NCBI GenBank assembly: GCA_963787425.1
Contig: CAWBCV010000001.1
Coordinates: forward strand, 1,488,001 to 1,552,000
Direction of reading: 5' to 3'
Length of the DNA stretch: 64,000 nucleotides
Source of the DNA: AP-15 sp963787425
GTDB taxonomy: Bacteria > Pseudomonadota > Alphaproteobacteria > ATCC43930 > CGMCC-115725
Program-made: the position numbers and the translations under genes
Shown: piece by piece, positions 1-8,677 of the stretch
How positions within the stretch are numbered: position 1 is the stretch's first letter
Layout: every line of letters begins with the position of its first letter
The notes under the pieces: generated by a model
The model's database searches: none
What the model saw: only the letters and a program-made list of their open reading frames with translations
What the model was told of the DNA's origin: nothing

Positions 1-650
1 ACGCCCCAACGGCCGGCTGGGGTGCGCACCAGCACACGCTCGTGCAATCCGGCGACTTGCCGGCGGGCGTCGCGGGTCAGCTCGGTGTCGATCCAGCCGG
101 GCAAGACGGCGTTGACCTGGATGTCGTCTGCCGCCCAGGCCGCGGCGAGCGACTTTGTCAATTGAACGAGGGCGCCTTTGCTCGCGGCATAAGGGGCGGC
201 GTAAGCCGAGCCGAAGAGGGCGAACATCGAGCCGATATTGATGATCTTGCCGCCGCCGCTACGCTTCATGACCGGGTGGGCGGCTTGTGAGCACAAAAAG
301 GCGCCGGTTAGATTGGTGTCGAGCACGGCATGCCATTCGGCCGCGGTATAGGCCTCTGGCGGTTTGCGGATGGAGGTTCCGGCATTGTTGACGAGGATGT
401 CGAGCCGGCCAAACCGCTTTTCCGTCTGCTCGATCACGGCCCGGCAGGAGCTCTCGTCCGCCACATCCAGCGTGATAAAGGCACTCTGGGCCCCGAGCTC
501 GGCCACCGCCGCCTCGGCCTTCTCTGCGTTGCGCGCCGCCACCACGACACGGGCGCCTGCCGCGGCGAGCCCATGCGCCATGCCGAGCCCGATCCCGCCA
601 TTGCCGCCGGTCACGACGGCGACGCGTCCCGTCAGATCGAACATGGTCAT
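1..650 (-). CDS. SDR family oxidoreductase (3' end cut by window edge)
   Basis: Reading from 650 towards 1 the frame stays open to the window edge, giving about 216 residues without a stop. The N-terminus carries the NAD(P)-binding signature VTGGNGGIGLGM, followed by NNAG and the catalytic pattern YAASKGAL (Tyr-x3-Lys), so it is a classical short-chain dehydrogenase/reductase; the substrate cannot be read. The start at 650 (ATG ACC ATG) is preceded by GGAG ten bases upstream; a second ATG lies at 644. About 30-40 C-terminal residues should lie outside the window. It is downstream of and co-oriented with the phosphorelay genes, but a gap of about 200 bases argues for separate regulation. Confidence 0.88.
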   Translation of the reverse strand, partial: MTMFDLTGRVAVVTGGNGGIGLGMAHGLAAAGARVVVAARNAEKAEAAVAELGAQSAFITLDVADESSCRAVIEQTEKRFGRLDILVNNAGTSIRKPPEAYTAAEWHAVLDTNLTGAFLCSQAAHPVMKRSGGGKIINIGSMFALFGSAYAAPYAASKGALVQLTKSLAAAWAADDIQVNAVLPGWIDTELTRDARRQVAGLHERVLVRTPAGRWG

Positions 651-856
651 CAGAAATCTCCGACAAGAGCCCGGCGATCTGCGGGCCATGATGACGCTGC
701 TCAAGGCGCCTTGGAAGCTGCGCCCGCCGGGGCCGCCAAGCGCACGGCGGCTGCCTCGTCCGACGAGCGGGACTGGCCCGGGGGCTATTGCGCCACATCG
801 GCGTCTACACGCGTTGGGCGCGGCTCTTCAAGTCCAACTGCTGTGCCAGGCGGCCG

Positions 857-2755
857 TCACTGGCCGGGCAGTGTGAACTGAAATATGGCACCCCCTCCTG
901 CGTTGGGGCTCGCCCACAAGTGGCCGCCATGCAACTCAATGATCCGCAGACTGATGGATAGTCCCATACCGGTGCCTTGCGATTTTGTGGTGAAGAATGC
1001 GTCGAAAATGCGCTCGGCTTGATCGACAGGAAGCCCCATGCCCAAATCACTCACCGAAATCAAGAGTTGCCCATGCTCGGTCCTCTTAGATGCGATGGTC
1101 AGTTCACCACCGGTCCCTTGCATCGCCTCGATACTGTTGAGCATGAGGTTCATCAAAACTTGCTGCAGCTGTACGCGATCCGCTGTCGTCTCTGGAAGCC
1201 CCAGGTCGAGTTCCGTGCGGATTGAAATGGCGCGCCGATCCGCCGCATGGCCCAGCAAGACGGTCATCTCCCGAACGATTTCGTTCAGGTCGACTATTTC
1301 ACGTTCTGGCGTACCTCGCCGGTAAAGTGAGCGCACGCGGTCGATGATGTCGGCGGCGCGTGACACATCGGCGACCATGCGCCCGGCAGCATTGCACGCC
1401 TCTGTCAGGTCGGGCGCAGGACGACCTAGCCATCGCGCGCAGGCCTTGGCATTCACTACGGCGGCGGTAATCGGCTGCTTGATTTCGTGAGCCAGCGAGG
1501 CCGCCAATTCTCCCATCATGCTCACGCGGTTTATGTACGCAAGATCTGCCTCGAGCTGCCGCAATCTTTCGCGCTCTTCTTCGGCGCGTTTGCGCTCAGT
1601 AATATCCGTTATCGCACCTACAAAGACCAAACGCTCCGGATCTTCGCCGGTCAAGCGATGAGCGACGGCTTGAACGTATTTGACAGAACCGTCGGCCATC
1701 AACAGGCGATGCTCGGCAATAAATTCGGTGCCCTCCTCCGCGGTGCGATTAATGATTTGACGCAGACGCACCCGGTCCTCCGGATGAGTGCGGTCGATCA
1801 TCACCTGAACGGTGGGCTTTGTTGTAGGCTCGCATTCAAATATTCGATAGGTCCCATCGGACCAATAGATTTCCCCGGTCGAAGCGTTCCAGCCGATACT
1901 CCCCGTATGGCTCAATCGCTCCGCCTCTGCCAGATACATCTCGCTCCGGCGCAGCGCGTCCTCGGCCTTCTTGCGCTCGGCTCGTTCTCGGGCTTCGCGC
2001 AGCGCGCGCTGCACCGATGGCACGAGCCGTGATAACCGTGTCTTCAGAACATAATCCGTGGCGCCGCTCGTCAGCGCTTCGATCGCTATCTCTTCGCCGA
2101 AACCCGAGACAAAGATGAAAGGCAGATCAGGGCGGGCGCTCAGCGCAAGCTTCAATGCGGAAAGGCCGTCAAACGAAGGAAGCTTGTAATCGGCTAGAAT
2201 CAGGTCAATTCCACTGTGTTCAAGAGCGGCCACGAACTCGGCGCGGGTTTGGGCGCGGGTGACTTCACAGACGAAATGATCCGCTTCAAGGAGCTCTTGG
2301 ATGAGCGCCGCGTCCTCGATGCTGTCCTCCAGCAACAGGATGCCGAGCAGCGCTTCCTCGGGCTTCTTGCGTTCAGCTCGTTCCCGGGCTTCGCGCAGCG
2401 CGCGTTGCACCGATGGCACGAGCCGCGATAACCGCGTCTTCAGAACATAATCCTTGGCGCCGCTCGTCAGCGCTTCGATCGCTATCTCTTCGCCGAAGCC
2501 CGAGACAAAGATGAAAGGCAGATCAGGGTGGGCATTCAGCGTCAGCTTCAATGCGGAAAGGCCGTCGAACGAAGGAAGCTTGTAATCGGAGAGAACCAGG
2601 TCAAATTCACCGTCTTCAAGAGCGGCCAGGAACTCGGCGCGGGTTTGGACGCGGGTGACTTCACAGACGAAATGATCCGCCTCAAGAAGCTCCTGAATGA
2701 GCTCCGCGTCCTGGATGCTATCCTCCAGCAGCAGAATGCGGAGCGGGGTTGTCAT
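857..2755 (-). CDS. Hybrid sensor kinase with two receiver domains, PAS, HisKA and HATPase
   Basis: The 632-residue protein starts with two nearly identical CheY-like receiver domains (about residues 5-120 and 138-252; predicted phospho-acceptors Asp57 and Asp189). A PAS/PAC domain follows (about 285-400), then HisKA with LAHEIKQP and a HATPase_c with GMGLS near the C-terminus. No membrane segment is visible, so it is likely cytosolic. Receiver-first order suggests it receives phosphate or an allosteric signal from an upstream partner and then acts as a FixL/NtrB-like kinase. Its ATG overlaps the stop of the preceding response regulator as ATGA (2752-2755), so the two are translationally coupled. 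No DNA-binding output gene is adjacent. The duplicated receiver is unusual (see repeat entry). Confidence 0.93.
   Translation of the reverse strand: MTTPLRILLLEDSIQDAELIQELLEADHFVCEVTRVQTRAEFLAALEDGEFDLVLSDYKLPSFDGLSALKLTLNAHPDLPFIFVSGFGEEIAIEALTSGAKDYVLKTRLSRLVPSVQRALREARERAERKKPEEALLGILLLEDSIEDAALIQELLEADHFVCEVTRAQTRAEFVAALEHSGIDLILADYKLPSFDGLSALKLALSARPDLPFIFVSGFGEEIAIEALTSGATDYVLKTRLSRLVPSVQRALREARERAERKKAEDALRRSEMYLAEAERLSHTGSIGWNASTGEIYWSDGTYRIFECEPTTKPTVQVMIDRTHPEDRVRLRQIINRTAEEGTEFIAEHRLLMADGSVKYVQAVAHRLTGEDPERLVFVGAITDITERKRAEEERERLRQLEADLAYINRVSMMGELAASLAHEIKQPITAAVVNAKACARWLGRPAPDLTEACNAAGRMVADVSRAADIIDRVRSLYRRGTPEREIVDLNEIVREMTVLLGHAADRRAISIRTELDLGLPETTADRVQLQQVLMNLMLNSIEAMQGTGGELTIASKRTEHGQLLISVSDLGMGLPVDQAERIFDAFFTTKSQGTGMGLSISLRIIELHGGHLWASPNAGGGAIFQFTLPGQ
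1966..2755 (-). repeat. Tandem duplication of a receiver-domain coding unit (period about 396 bp)
   Basis: Two adjacent copies, roughly 2359-2755 and 1966-2359, encode receiver domains with a 132-residue period. DNA identity is very high by eye over the shared stretch, including long runs identical in third positions. The reading frame is kept across the junction, which points to a recent in-frame duplication rather than two ancient domains. Confidence 0.85.
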
Positions 2756-3207
2756 GGCGCCTTCTTGATGCTGCCCGGCGGCGGCTCATTGATGACCGCC
2801 CAGAAGACGCCCAGTTCTTTGATAGCATTGACGAATTCGTGGAAATCGACCGGCTTCACCACATAGGCGTTCACGCCGAGCTTGTAGCTTCTGACCATGT
2901 CTTTTTCCTCGCGGGACGAGGTCAGCACCACCACCGGTATCAGCTTCAGGCGCTCCTCGGACCTGATTTGCTGTAAGACTTGCAAGCCATCGACCTTCGG
3001 CAGTTTTAGATCGAGCAGCATGACCGCGGGGTTGTCGTTGGAGCGAGCGCTGAACTCGCCCCGACAATAGAGGTAATCCAGGGCTTTTTCTCCGTCGCGG
3101 GTAACCACGACCTCGTTTGCCAGGTTGTATTCGCCCAGCGCCGTCAGAGTAAGTTCCACATCTCTCGGGTCGTCCTCGACGAGCAGAATGCGTGCCAGTT
3201 CGCTCAT
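2752..3207 (-). CDS. Single-domain response regulator (Rcp1/CheY-like)
   Basis: This 151-residue protein is one receiver domain: acidic pair EDD near residue 11, phospho-acceptor Asp in LLDLKLPKVDG, Thr/Ser switch in VVLTSS and the conserved Lys in YVVKPVDF. The extra loop after the acidic pocket (LDYLYCRGEFSARSND) is typical of the Rcp1-type regulators that partner bacteriophytochrome or DUF4118-type kinases. It has no output domain. Its ATG overlaps the stop of the upstream kinase (3204-3207) and its stop overlaps the start of the downstream hybrid kinase, so it is the middle step of a compact phosphorelay. Confidence 0.95.
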   Translation of the reverse strand: MSELARILLVEDDPRDVELTLTALGEYNLANEVVVTRDGEKALDYLYCRGEFSARSNDNPAVMLLDLKLPKVDGLQVLQQIRSEERLKLIPVVVLTSSREEKDMVRSYKLGVNAYVVKPVDFHEFVNAIKELGVFWAVINEPPPGSIKKAP

Positions 3208-4425
3208 AGCGTGTTCGCGGTCCTCTCCGCCGCATCTTGTGCTTTAGGGAGTGAGAAATACAACGTCGCGCCTCGATCGACGCCTCCCACGGCTCGGACC
3301 TCCCCGCCATGGCGGTGGATGATCCGCCGAACGGTCGCGAGTCCAATTCCAGTGCCTTCGAACTCTTCCGGGAGATGCAGGCGTTGGAACACGCCGAAGA
3401 GTTTATCGACATACTGCATGTCGAAGCCGGCGCCATTATCCCGCACGAACACCTCGACTTCATTTTCCCCATCCAAACAGCCGATCTCGATTTCGGCCGG
3501 GGCGCGCATGCGTGTGAATTTGACCGCATTGGCGAGAAGGTTGACGATCACCAGCCTCAGCATGGAACGGTCGCCGTAACAGGCCGGAAGGGGATGGATG
3601 TTCCAGGCAATGTCTCGCCTCGTCGTGTCCTGCCCGATCTCCGCGACGACCTCCTTGACCAGCTGGTCCAGGCTCACCAGCGTCTTTTTGGTCTCGGTCC
3701 GCCCGATCCTGGAAAACGCCAGCAGATCGTCAATCAGGTTACCCATTCTCTTCGACAACTCGGAGAATCGTATGCATGAACCGACAACTCTTCTCGTCGA
3801 GCAAGGAAGACGCCTGTCTCTGCAGCAGCTCCGAGTACCCGACCACATGGCGAAGCGGCGCGCGAAGGTCGTGCGAGACCGAATAGGCAAAAGATTCTAA
3901 TTCGTTGTTGCTCGTTTCGAGCTCCCTGGCCCGCTTGGCGAGCTCATTGTTGAGCTTCAGAATTTCGTCTTCTCGGCGCTTGCGCTGCTCCACCTCGACC
4001 TGAAGGTGGTCGCGAGTGTCGCGAAGATCGTTCTCGATGCGGCGTCGAACAGCTACGAACCACGCAATGATCGCCGCCGAGGCCGTGAAAATGCAAAAGT
4101 ATGGTAGATCCGCGCTGGAAACTTCGAAGGTGAAAAGAGGCTCGGTGAAAAAGTAGTTGAAGCAGGCCGCAGATAGCACCACCGCCAGCACGGCAGGCCC
4201 AACCCCCGCGTACCAGGTGCTGACGACGATGGCCAGGTCGAGAAGCGGCAATTCCACGTCGCGAAAGCCATAGTACTGGAATGCCAGCGCCGGCCCAAGC
4301 GCAACTGCAACGCAGACGACTGAAAAACCATATCGGATCGCCGGGCCGCCCCTGTGCAGTTCCATGTTCCAGCGCACCAAATTTCGCCTCCCCCCACCTG
4401 TGGGCCCTTCTGCAACATGGATCAT
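3204..4425 (-). pseudogene. DUF4118 membrane sensor histidine kinase, one frameshift near 3765
   Basis: Two overlapping frames make up one kinase of about 405 residues. The upstream frame (to about 3765) encodes a DUF4118-type membrane region with several hydrophobic helices, a coiled-coil linker and HisKA with SHDLRAPLRHVVGYSELL. The downstream frame continues with KRMGNLIDDLLAFSRIGR and a HATPase_c (NLLANAVKFT, DNGAGF, GTGIGLATVRRI). Removing one base at about 3764-3768 rejoins them as a typical HTI-SELSKRMG helix. The start is uncertain: ATG at 4425 or 4365, neither with a strong Shine-Dalgarno. The stop overlaps the next gene's start as ATGA. A sequencing indel is the simplest explanation; if real, the kinase lacks its ATPase domain. 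Confidence 0.85.
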
Positions 4426-4872
4426 TATGACACTTCTGTTCCGATCGCTCTGCGGGAAGCGAGCGCAACGCGGCTGCCAACCGATGTGAGAATGTAACCG
4501 TGGCCCGTCCCGTCGAGACGCATGAGACGTAAACGCGGACCCGCACGCGTTTGGTCGCGGCCCCGACAAAGGACCAACGCAGCGTCCTCATGGAGGGCAT
4601 CGAAACCGCAGGCCGAGAGATCCATCCTGGGACCCTTCGCTTCGGCAGCCGCCTTATCGCCGGCATCAACCCCGATCGCCGCCATGGGCGACGCCGATAT
4701 CGTCACGGGTTCAGACCCGCCGCGAGCCAGCAAACCATCGGCTGCGACGAGCGGTCATCAAGCCCGCCGCGCTAAGCATTGTGGCGGATTCACACTCCGC
4801 CCGCCAGTCAGAATCGGGCCGACGTCGCTCGGGGCGGGGCTCACTCGGGGCGGGGCTCACCTATCCGATAAT
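4426..4872. other. Intergenic region with a 16-bp direct repeat
   Basis: About 447 bases lie between the kinase start and the greB stop. Open frames here have no recognisable protein signal. The only clear structure is two abutting copies of CTCGGGGCGGGGCTCA at 4828-4843 and 4844-4859, just after the greB stop in its direction of transcription. It may be slippage, or part of a weak termination region. Confidence 0.5.
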
Positions 4873-5439
4873 TCAGCCTGTCTCGCCGTCGGCGCCGCCA
4901 TAACGGATTTCGAGCACTTCGATCTGCTCGATCCCGGCGGGGGCGCGGAGCTCAACGGTGTCACCCTCATGCGCTTTGATCAGCGCGCGGGCGATCGGGG
5001 ACACCCAGCTGACCTGGCCGCGCGCGAAATCGGCTTCGTCGATGCCAACGATCGTGATCGTCTTTTCGGTTCCGTCCTCGGTGGCGTAGGTGACGGTCGC
5101 CCCGAAGAACACCTGGTCGCGCCGCCTTTGCTGTCTCGGGTCAACCACCTCGGCGCTTTCGAGCCGCTTCGTCAGGAAGCGGATGCGACGATCGATCTCG
5201 CGCAAGCGCCGCTTGCCGTACATGTAGTCGCCGTTTTCCGACCGGTCACCGTTGCTGGCCGCCCATGCCACGGTCTCCACCACTTTCGGGCGCTCCACCC
5301 GCAGCAGCTGGCGTAGTTCATCTTGCATATGGCGGTGACCCGGAGGGGTCATGTAGTTCTTGAATTCGAGTGGAACGGCCGGCGGTTCGTCGGGGAGGTC
5401 GGCCTCATCATCCAATTCCTTGACGAAGGCTTTGCTCAT
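4873..5439 (-). CDS. greB: Transcription elongation factor GreB
   Basis: Transcript-cleavage factor that rescues backtracked RNA polymerase. The acidic coiled-coil tip is clear in NGDRSENGDYMYGKRRLREI, with the C-terminal FKBP-like domain (FFGATVTYATEDG through SPIARALIKAHEGD) bearing the GreA/GreB signature. At 188 residues it is about 30 longer than enterobacterial GreB; the extra part is an acidic, proline-rich N-terminal extension before the first helix. The ATG at 5439 follows AGGAAAAGG at good spacing; a much longer frame upstream is read-through. A divergent HAD gene starts at 5500, leaving only 60 bases for two promoters. Confidence 0.95.
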   Translation of the reverse strand: MSKAFVKELDDEADLPDEPPAVPLEFKNYMTPPGHRHMQDELRQLLRVERPKVVETVAWAASNGDRSENGDYMYGKRRLREIDRRIRFLTKRLESAEVVDPRQQRRRDQVFFGATVTYATEDGTEKTITIVGIDEADFARGQVSWVSPIARALIKAHEGDTVELRAPAGIEQIEVLEIRYGGADGETG

Positions 5440-5487
5440 CAGATCACCTTTTCCTCTCACAATGCGGCAATCGCGTAATGCGAATGC

Positions 5488-5493
5488 TATACT
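5488..5493 (+). promoter_or_regulatory. Candidate -10 box implying a leaderless HAD mRNA
   Basis: TATACT sits seven bases before the ATG at 5500, so transcription from it would start at or next to the start codon. No Shine-Dalgarno-like sequence precedes that ATG. No convincing -35 is seen. Confidence 0.35.
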
Positions 5494-5499
5494 TCGCCA

Positions 5500-6147
5500 A
5501 TGTCGATCAGCGCTGAGCGAAGGTTCGATGCGGTCCTCTTCGATCTGCTGACGGCGCTGCTCAACTCCTGGACCTTGTGGAACATTGTCGCCGGGAGCCC
5601 GGAAGAGGGCCGCAAGTGGCGCGCCGCCTATTTGCGCCGCACCTACGAGGCCGGCGCCTACCGTCCCTACAAGTCGCTCGTGGCCGAGGCCGCGGCCGAG
5701 GTCCGACTTTCGCCGGCCCTGGCGGCGCGTCTTGCCGCTCGCTACGGCGAGCTCGAGCCCTGGTCGGAGGCGCGCGAAGTGCTCGGCGCGCTGCGCCGCG
5801 AAGGGGTGGCGCTGGGCATCGTCACAAACTGCTCCGACGAAGTCGCGGCGAAGGCGGTCGCTTGCACTGGTGTTGATTTCGATGCGGTCGTCACAGCCGA
5901 GCGCGCCGGTTTCTACAAGCCCGACCCACGACCTTACCAGATGGCTCTGATCGAACTGCGTGTAATGCCCGGCCGTTGCCTGTTTGTAGCCGGCTCCGCT
6001 TACGACCTGTTCGGCACCAACAAAGTCGGTCTGCCGACCTATTGGCACGACCGCATTGGCATGGCGGCGCCGCGCAACGCACCGGAACCGATCGCGCACC
6101 ACCGCTCGCTGTACCCGCTTCTCGAACTAATGCGAGCTGTCGGGTAG
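5500..6147 (+). CDS. HAD family hydrolase (haloacid dehalogenase-like)
   Basis: The 215-residue protein has the HAD motifs in order: motif I FDAVLFDLLTALLNSW with the nucleophilic Asp, motif II IVTNCSD, the Lys of GFYKPDP and motif IV VAGSAYDLFG. The cap domain lies between motifs I and II. This layout matches (S)-2-haloacid dehalogenase-type or small phosphatase members; the substrate cannot be inferred. It is transcribed away from greB, possibly as a leaderless mRNA, and is convergent with the NTF2-like gene, whose stop lies six bases away. Confidence 0.88.
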   Translation: MSISAERRFDAVLFDLLTALLNSWTLWNIVAGSPEEGRKWRAAYLRRTYEAGAYRPYKSLVAEAAAEVRLSPALAARLAARYGELEPWSEAREVLGALRREGVALGIVTNCSDEVAAKAVACTGVDFDAVVTAERAGFYKPDPRPYQMALIELRVMPGRCLFVAGSAYDLFGTNKVGLPTYWHDRIGMAAPRNAPEPIAHHRSLYPLLELMRAVG

Positions 6148-6152
6148 GGGGC

Positions 6153-6527
6153 TTACTCCGGCAGCCGGGTGGATTGCCACGTTACCATCTGCCACTGGCC
6201 GCCTTTGTTGGCGTAAACGTCGGTAAAGCGGACGCTGAAACTGCTGGGGCGCCCCTGCGCCATGACGCTGATGCGGCACGAGCCGGTCAGAACCACCGCG
6301 TTGCCAAGATCCTGGGCCTTGACGTCGGAGGGCTCGACCGCGGTGTAGACTGTCAACCCTGACTCCATGTTGCCGATTAGGCTCTGCTTGGTGTCGAGCC
6401 GTGCGGATGAGTGAGTATAGATGAGGTCGTCGGACAGCAGCGTGTTCAGTGTGGGGATGTCCTTTTGCGCCATCGCCGTCATACGCTTTTTGTCGAGATC
6501 AATGATCGTTTGCCCATTGCCTGCCAT
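6153..6527 (-). CDS. NTF2-like / DUF4440 family protein
   Basis: A 124-residue protein with the SnoaL/NTF2-like cone fold pattern: an N-terminal helix pair, LLSDDLIYTHSSA, and terminal strands VYANKGGQWQMVTWQST typical of DUF4440 proteins. No catalytic residues can be assigned. The ATG at 6527 follows GAAAGGAGAGACAA, a good ribosome site. It is downstream of and co-oriented with the MDR reductase gene, 12 bases away, so the two are probably co-transcribed. Confidence 0.85.
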   Translation of the reverse strand: MAGNGQTIIDLDKKRMTAMAQKDIPTLNTLLSDDLIYTHSSARLDTKQSLIGNMESGLTVYTAVEPSDVKAQDLGNAVVLTGSCRISVMAQGRPSSFSVRFTDVYANKGGQWQMVTWQSTRLPE

Positions 6528-6539
6528 TTGTCTCTCCTT

Positions 6540-7472
6540 TCAGCGGGTTTCGAGGACTAGCTTGCCCTGCAGGTGGCGGCCTTCGCTGACCCGGTGGGCC
6601 TCGGCCACGTCGGCGAGCTTATAGAGGGTGATCGCCGGCGGCGATACCGCGCCGGCTTCGAGCAATGTGAGCATCCGTTCCAGATGCGCGCGGTCACGGG
6701 CTACACCGGGGCGCAGCACTTGCACATCCTTGCGGGTCGGCTGAAACCCGGCCGGCGCCGGCGCGATCCATACCAGCCGGCCGCCCGGCTTCAGCACCGT
6801 ATAGGAGCGGACCTGGACATCGCCGCCGACCGTGTCGAACACGACGTCGCAACCGGCAACGACCTTTGTGAAGTCCTCCTTGTTGTAGTCGACAACCCGG
6901 TCGGCACCGAGGTGGCGGACATAATCGTGATTGCGGGCGCTCGCCGTCGTGATCACCGTCGCGCCGAGATGCTTGGCGAGCTGGATCGCGAAGCCGGCGA
7001 CCCCACCCGCGCCACCCTGGATCAGTATGGTTTCGCCGGCTTTGAGCTTTGCCGTGTCTTCGAGCGCCCACAGCGCTGTGATGCTGGTCAGCGCCATCGC
7101 CGCTGCCTCGGCATGCCCCAGGCGCGCGGGCTTTTTGGCGATGATCGCCCCCTTGATCGCGATCTTTTCCGCGTAGGCGCCCTCGATCCCCTGGTCGCAG
7201 ACCCCGAATACCGGGTCGCCGACCCGCAAATCGGTGACATCAGGACCGACTGCGCCGACCACGCCCGATAAGTCGCGCCCCAGGATATGCGGGAGCTTGA
7301 CGCCGCTGCTGCTGTACGCCCCACCGCCGAGCCGCACCTTGTAATCCGCCGCATTGACGCTGGCGGCGTGGATGTCGACGACGACCTCGCCGGGTCCGGC
7401 GACCGGGTCGGGCACCTCGGCCAGATGCAATACCTCCAGTCCGCCATGCTTCTCGAACAGCACCGCCTTCAT
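6540..7472 (-). CDS. Zinc-free MDR oxidoreductase (quinone oxidoreductase-like)
   Basis: Medium-chain dehydrogenase/reductase of 310 residues: N-terminal GroES-like domain (HAASVNAADYKVRLG) and Rossmann domain with GGAGGVAGFAIQLAKHLGA, VVDYNKEDF and VFDTVGG. The Cys/His set of the catalytic zinc site is absent, which places it with quinone oxidoreductase-type NADPH reductases. I chose the ATG at 7472 because AGGGAGAAGG precedes it and KAVLFEKHGG is the usual N-terminus; the in-frame ATG at 7511 adds an atypical leader. It is followed by the NTF2-like gene in the same direction. Confidence 0.92.
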   Translation of the reverse strand: MKAVLFEKHGGLEVLHLAEVPDPVAGPGEVVVDIHAASVNAADYKVRLGGGAYSSSGVKLPHILGRDLSGVVGAVGPDVTDLRVGDPVFGVCDQGIEGAYAEKIAIKGAIIAKKPARLGHAEAAAMALTSITALWALEDTAKLKAGETILIQGGAGGVAGFAIQLAKHLGATVITTASARNHDYVRHLGADRVVDYNKEDFTKVVAGCDVVFDTVGGDVQVRSYTVLKPGGRLVWIAPAPAGFQPTRKDVQVLRPGVARDRAHLERMLTLLEAGAVSPPAITLYKLADVAEAHRVSEGRHLQGKLVLETR

Positions 7473-7572
7473 TGCCCCTTCTCCCTGTACACCCATGTCC
7501 ACCTGACCCATAAATCTTCGTCACGACGGTAGCAAGCAAAGCCGCTGCCTGACCGCAAGTGAGGAGCTGCGA

Positions 7573-8082
7573 ATGATTACGCCCGCTTATGTCCCCACGA
7601 TGGCCGCCTACAATGCCGAGATGAACCGGCGGCTGTACGGCGCCGCTGCGCGCCTCTCCGACGCCGAGCGGCGGCAGCCGCGCGGCGCCTTCTGGGGCTC
7701 GATCCATGGCACCCTCAACCATCTCCTATGGGGCGACCGGCAGTGGATGTCGCGTTTCGACAACTGGCCCAAGCCCGATGTCGCGATCAAGCAGAGCGCC
7801 CGGCTGATCGATGATTTTGCGGCGCTAAGGGCGGCGCGCGCGACGGCCGACGCCGATATCTCGCGCTGGGCCGCCAAGGTCGATGACTTTTGGATGGCCG
7901 AGGACCTTGTCTGGTTCAGCGGCGCGGCCGGGCGCGAGATGCGCGCCCCGAAGGGCTTTTTGATCAGCCATTTTTTCAACCACCAGACCCATCACCGCGG
8001 GCAGGTGCACGCGATGCTGACCGCCGCCGGCCAGGAAACCGGCGACACCGATCTGTTCCTGCTGGTCCCGGAGCCGCTCTGA
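7573..8082 (+). CDS. DinB family protein
   Basis: A 169-residue four-helix DinB/YfiT-like putative metalloenzyme. The three metal-binding histidines are visible: one in GTLNHLLWGDRQW and the pair in HFFNHQTHHRGQVH. Family members include damage-inducible proteins and thiol-dependent transferases; the substrate here is unknown. The ATG follows GTGAGGAGCTGCGA. Its stop overlaps the start of the GFA gene by one base (TGATG), so the pair is coupled. Confidence 0.92.
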   Translation: MITPAYVPTMAAYNAEMNRRLYGAAARLSDAERRQPRGAFWGSIHGTLNHLLWGDRQWMSRFDNWPKPDVAIKQSARLIDDFAALRAARATADADISRWAAKVDDFWMAEDLVWFSGAAGREMRAPKGFLISHFFNHQTHHRGQVHAMLTAAGQETGDTDLFLLVPEPL

Positions 8083-8459
8083 TGATCGAGACCTATGACG
8101 GCGGCTGCCACTGCGGCCGGGTGCGGTTCCGCGTGCGCGGCGACCTGGCGGCGCTGCTCGAGTGCAACTGCTCGATCTGCACAAAGAAGGGCATCCTGCA
8201 CCTGATTGTGCCGCCCGAGCAGTTCGAGCTGCTGCAAGGCGAGGCGGACCTCACGACCTACGAGTTCAACACCAACACCGCCAAGCATACTTTCTGCCGG
8301 CATTGCGGCATCCATGCTTTTTACGTGCCGCGTTCGGACCCCGACAAGATCAGCGTCAACGCCCACTGCCTGGAGGGAATTGATCCGGCAGCGCTAAAGC
8401 CGACCAGCTTTTTCGACGGACGAAATTGGGAACAGGCCCAAGCGGCGCGCCAACACTAG
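8082..8459 (+). CDS. GFA family protein (CENP-V/GFA domain)
   Basis: The 125-residue protein has the zinc-binding Cys pattern of glutathione-dependent formaldehyde-activating enzyme-like proteins: CHCG, CNCSIC and CRHCG. These typically bind two zinc ions and act as carbon-sulfur lyases or in thiol adduct handling; the actual substrate is unknown. I chose ATG 8082 because GGCHCGRVRF must lie near the N-terminus; the longer frame from 7890 only shadows DinB. It overlaps the DinB stop by one base. Confidence 0.92.
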   Translation: MIETYDGGCHCGRVRFRVRGDLAALLECNCSICTKKGILHLIVPPEQFELLQGEADLTTYEFNTNTAKHTFCRHCGIHAFYVPRSDPDKISVNAHCLEGIDPAALKPTSFFDGRNWEQAQAARQH

Positions 8460-8470
8460 TCAAGGGAAAA

Positions 8471-8677
8471 TCACGGGCCGTCTTGGATTTCCACGACGTC
8501 CTGCGCGAAGATCATCTCTTCGCTGCCGACCCGGGCGGAATCGTCGGGCGAGGTTAGATACCTCGCGAAGAGCCAGACGCCGTCGAGCGGGTTGGAGACG
8601 ATTTCCGCGGTTGCACCGTCGACGAGGGCAATCCGGGTGCCGGGACTCAGCAATCGGATGTTGATCGGATCGCTCAT
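8471..8677 (-). CDS. Small (68 aa) protein coupled to the dioxygenase alpha subunit
   Basis: A 68-residue, mostly beta protein (LSPGTRIALVDGATAEIV, then DGVWLFARYL, then FAQDVVEIQ). It overlaps the stop of the Rieske alpha-subunit gene as ATGA (8674-8677), so its translation depends on that gene. It has no cysteine cluster and no signal peptide. I do not recognise a named family. Its position as last gene of the operon suggests an accessory or assembly role for the dioxygenase (inference). Confidence 0.75.
   Translation of the reverse strand: MSDPINIRLLSPGTRIALVDGATAEIVSNPLDGVWLFARYLTSPDDSARVGSEEMIFAQDVVEIQDGP

Noticed and set aside
4522..5316. Plus-strand ORF of 264 aa
   Set aside because: Runs antisense through greB and an intergenic region; no recognisable sequence.
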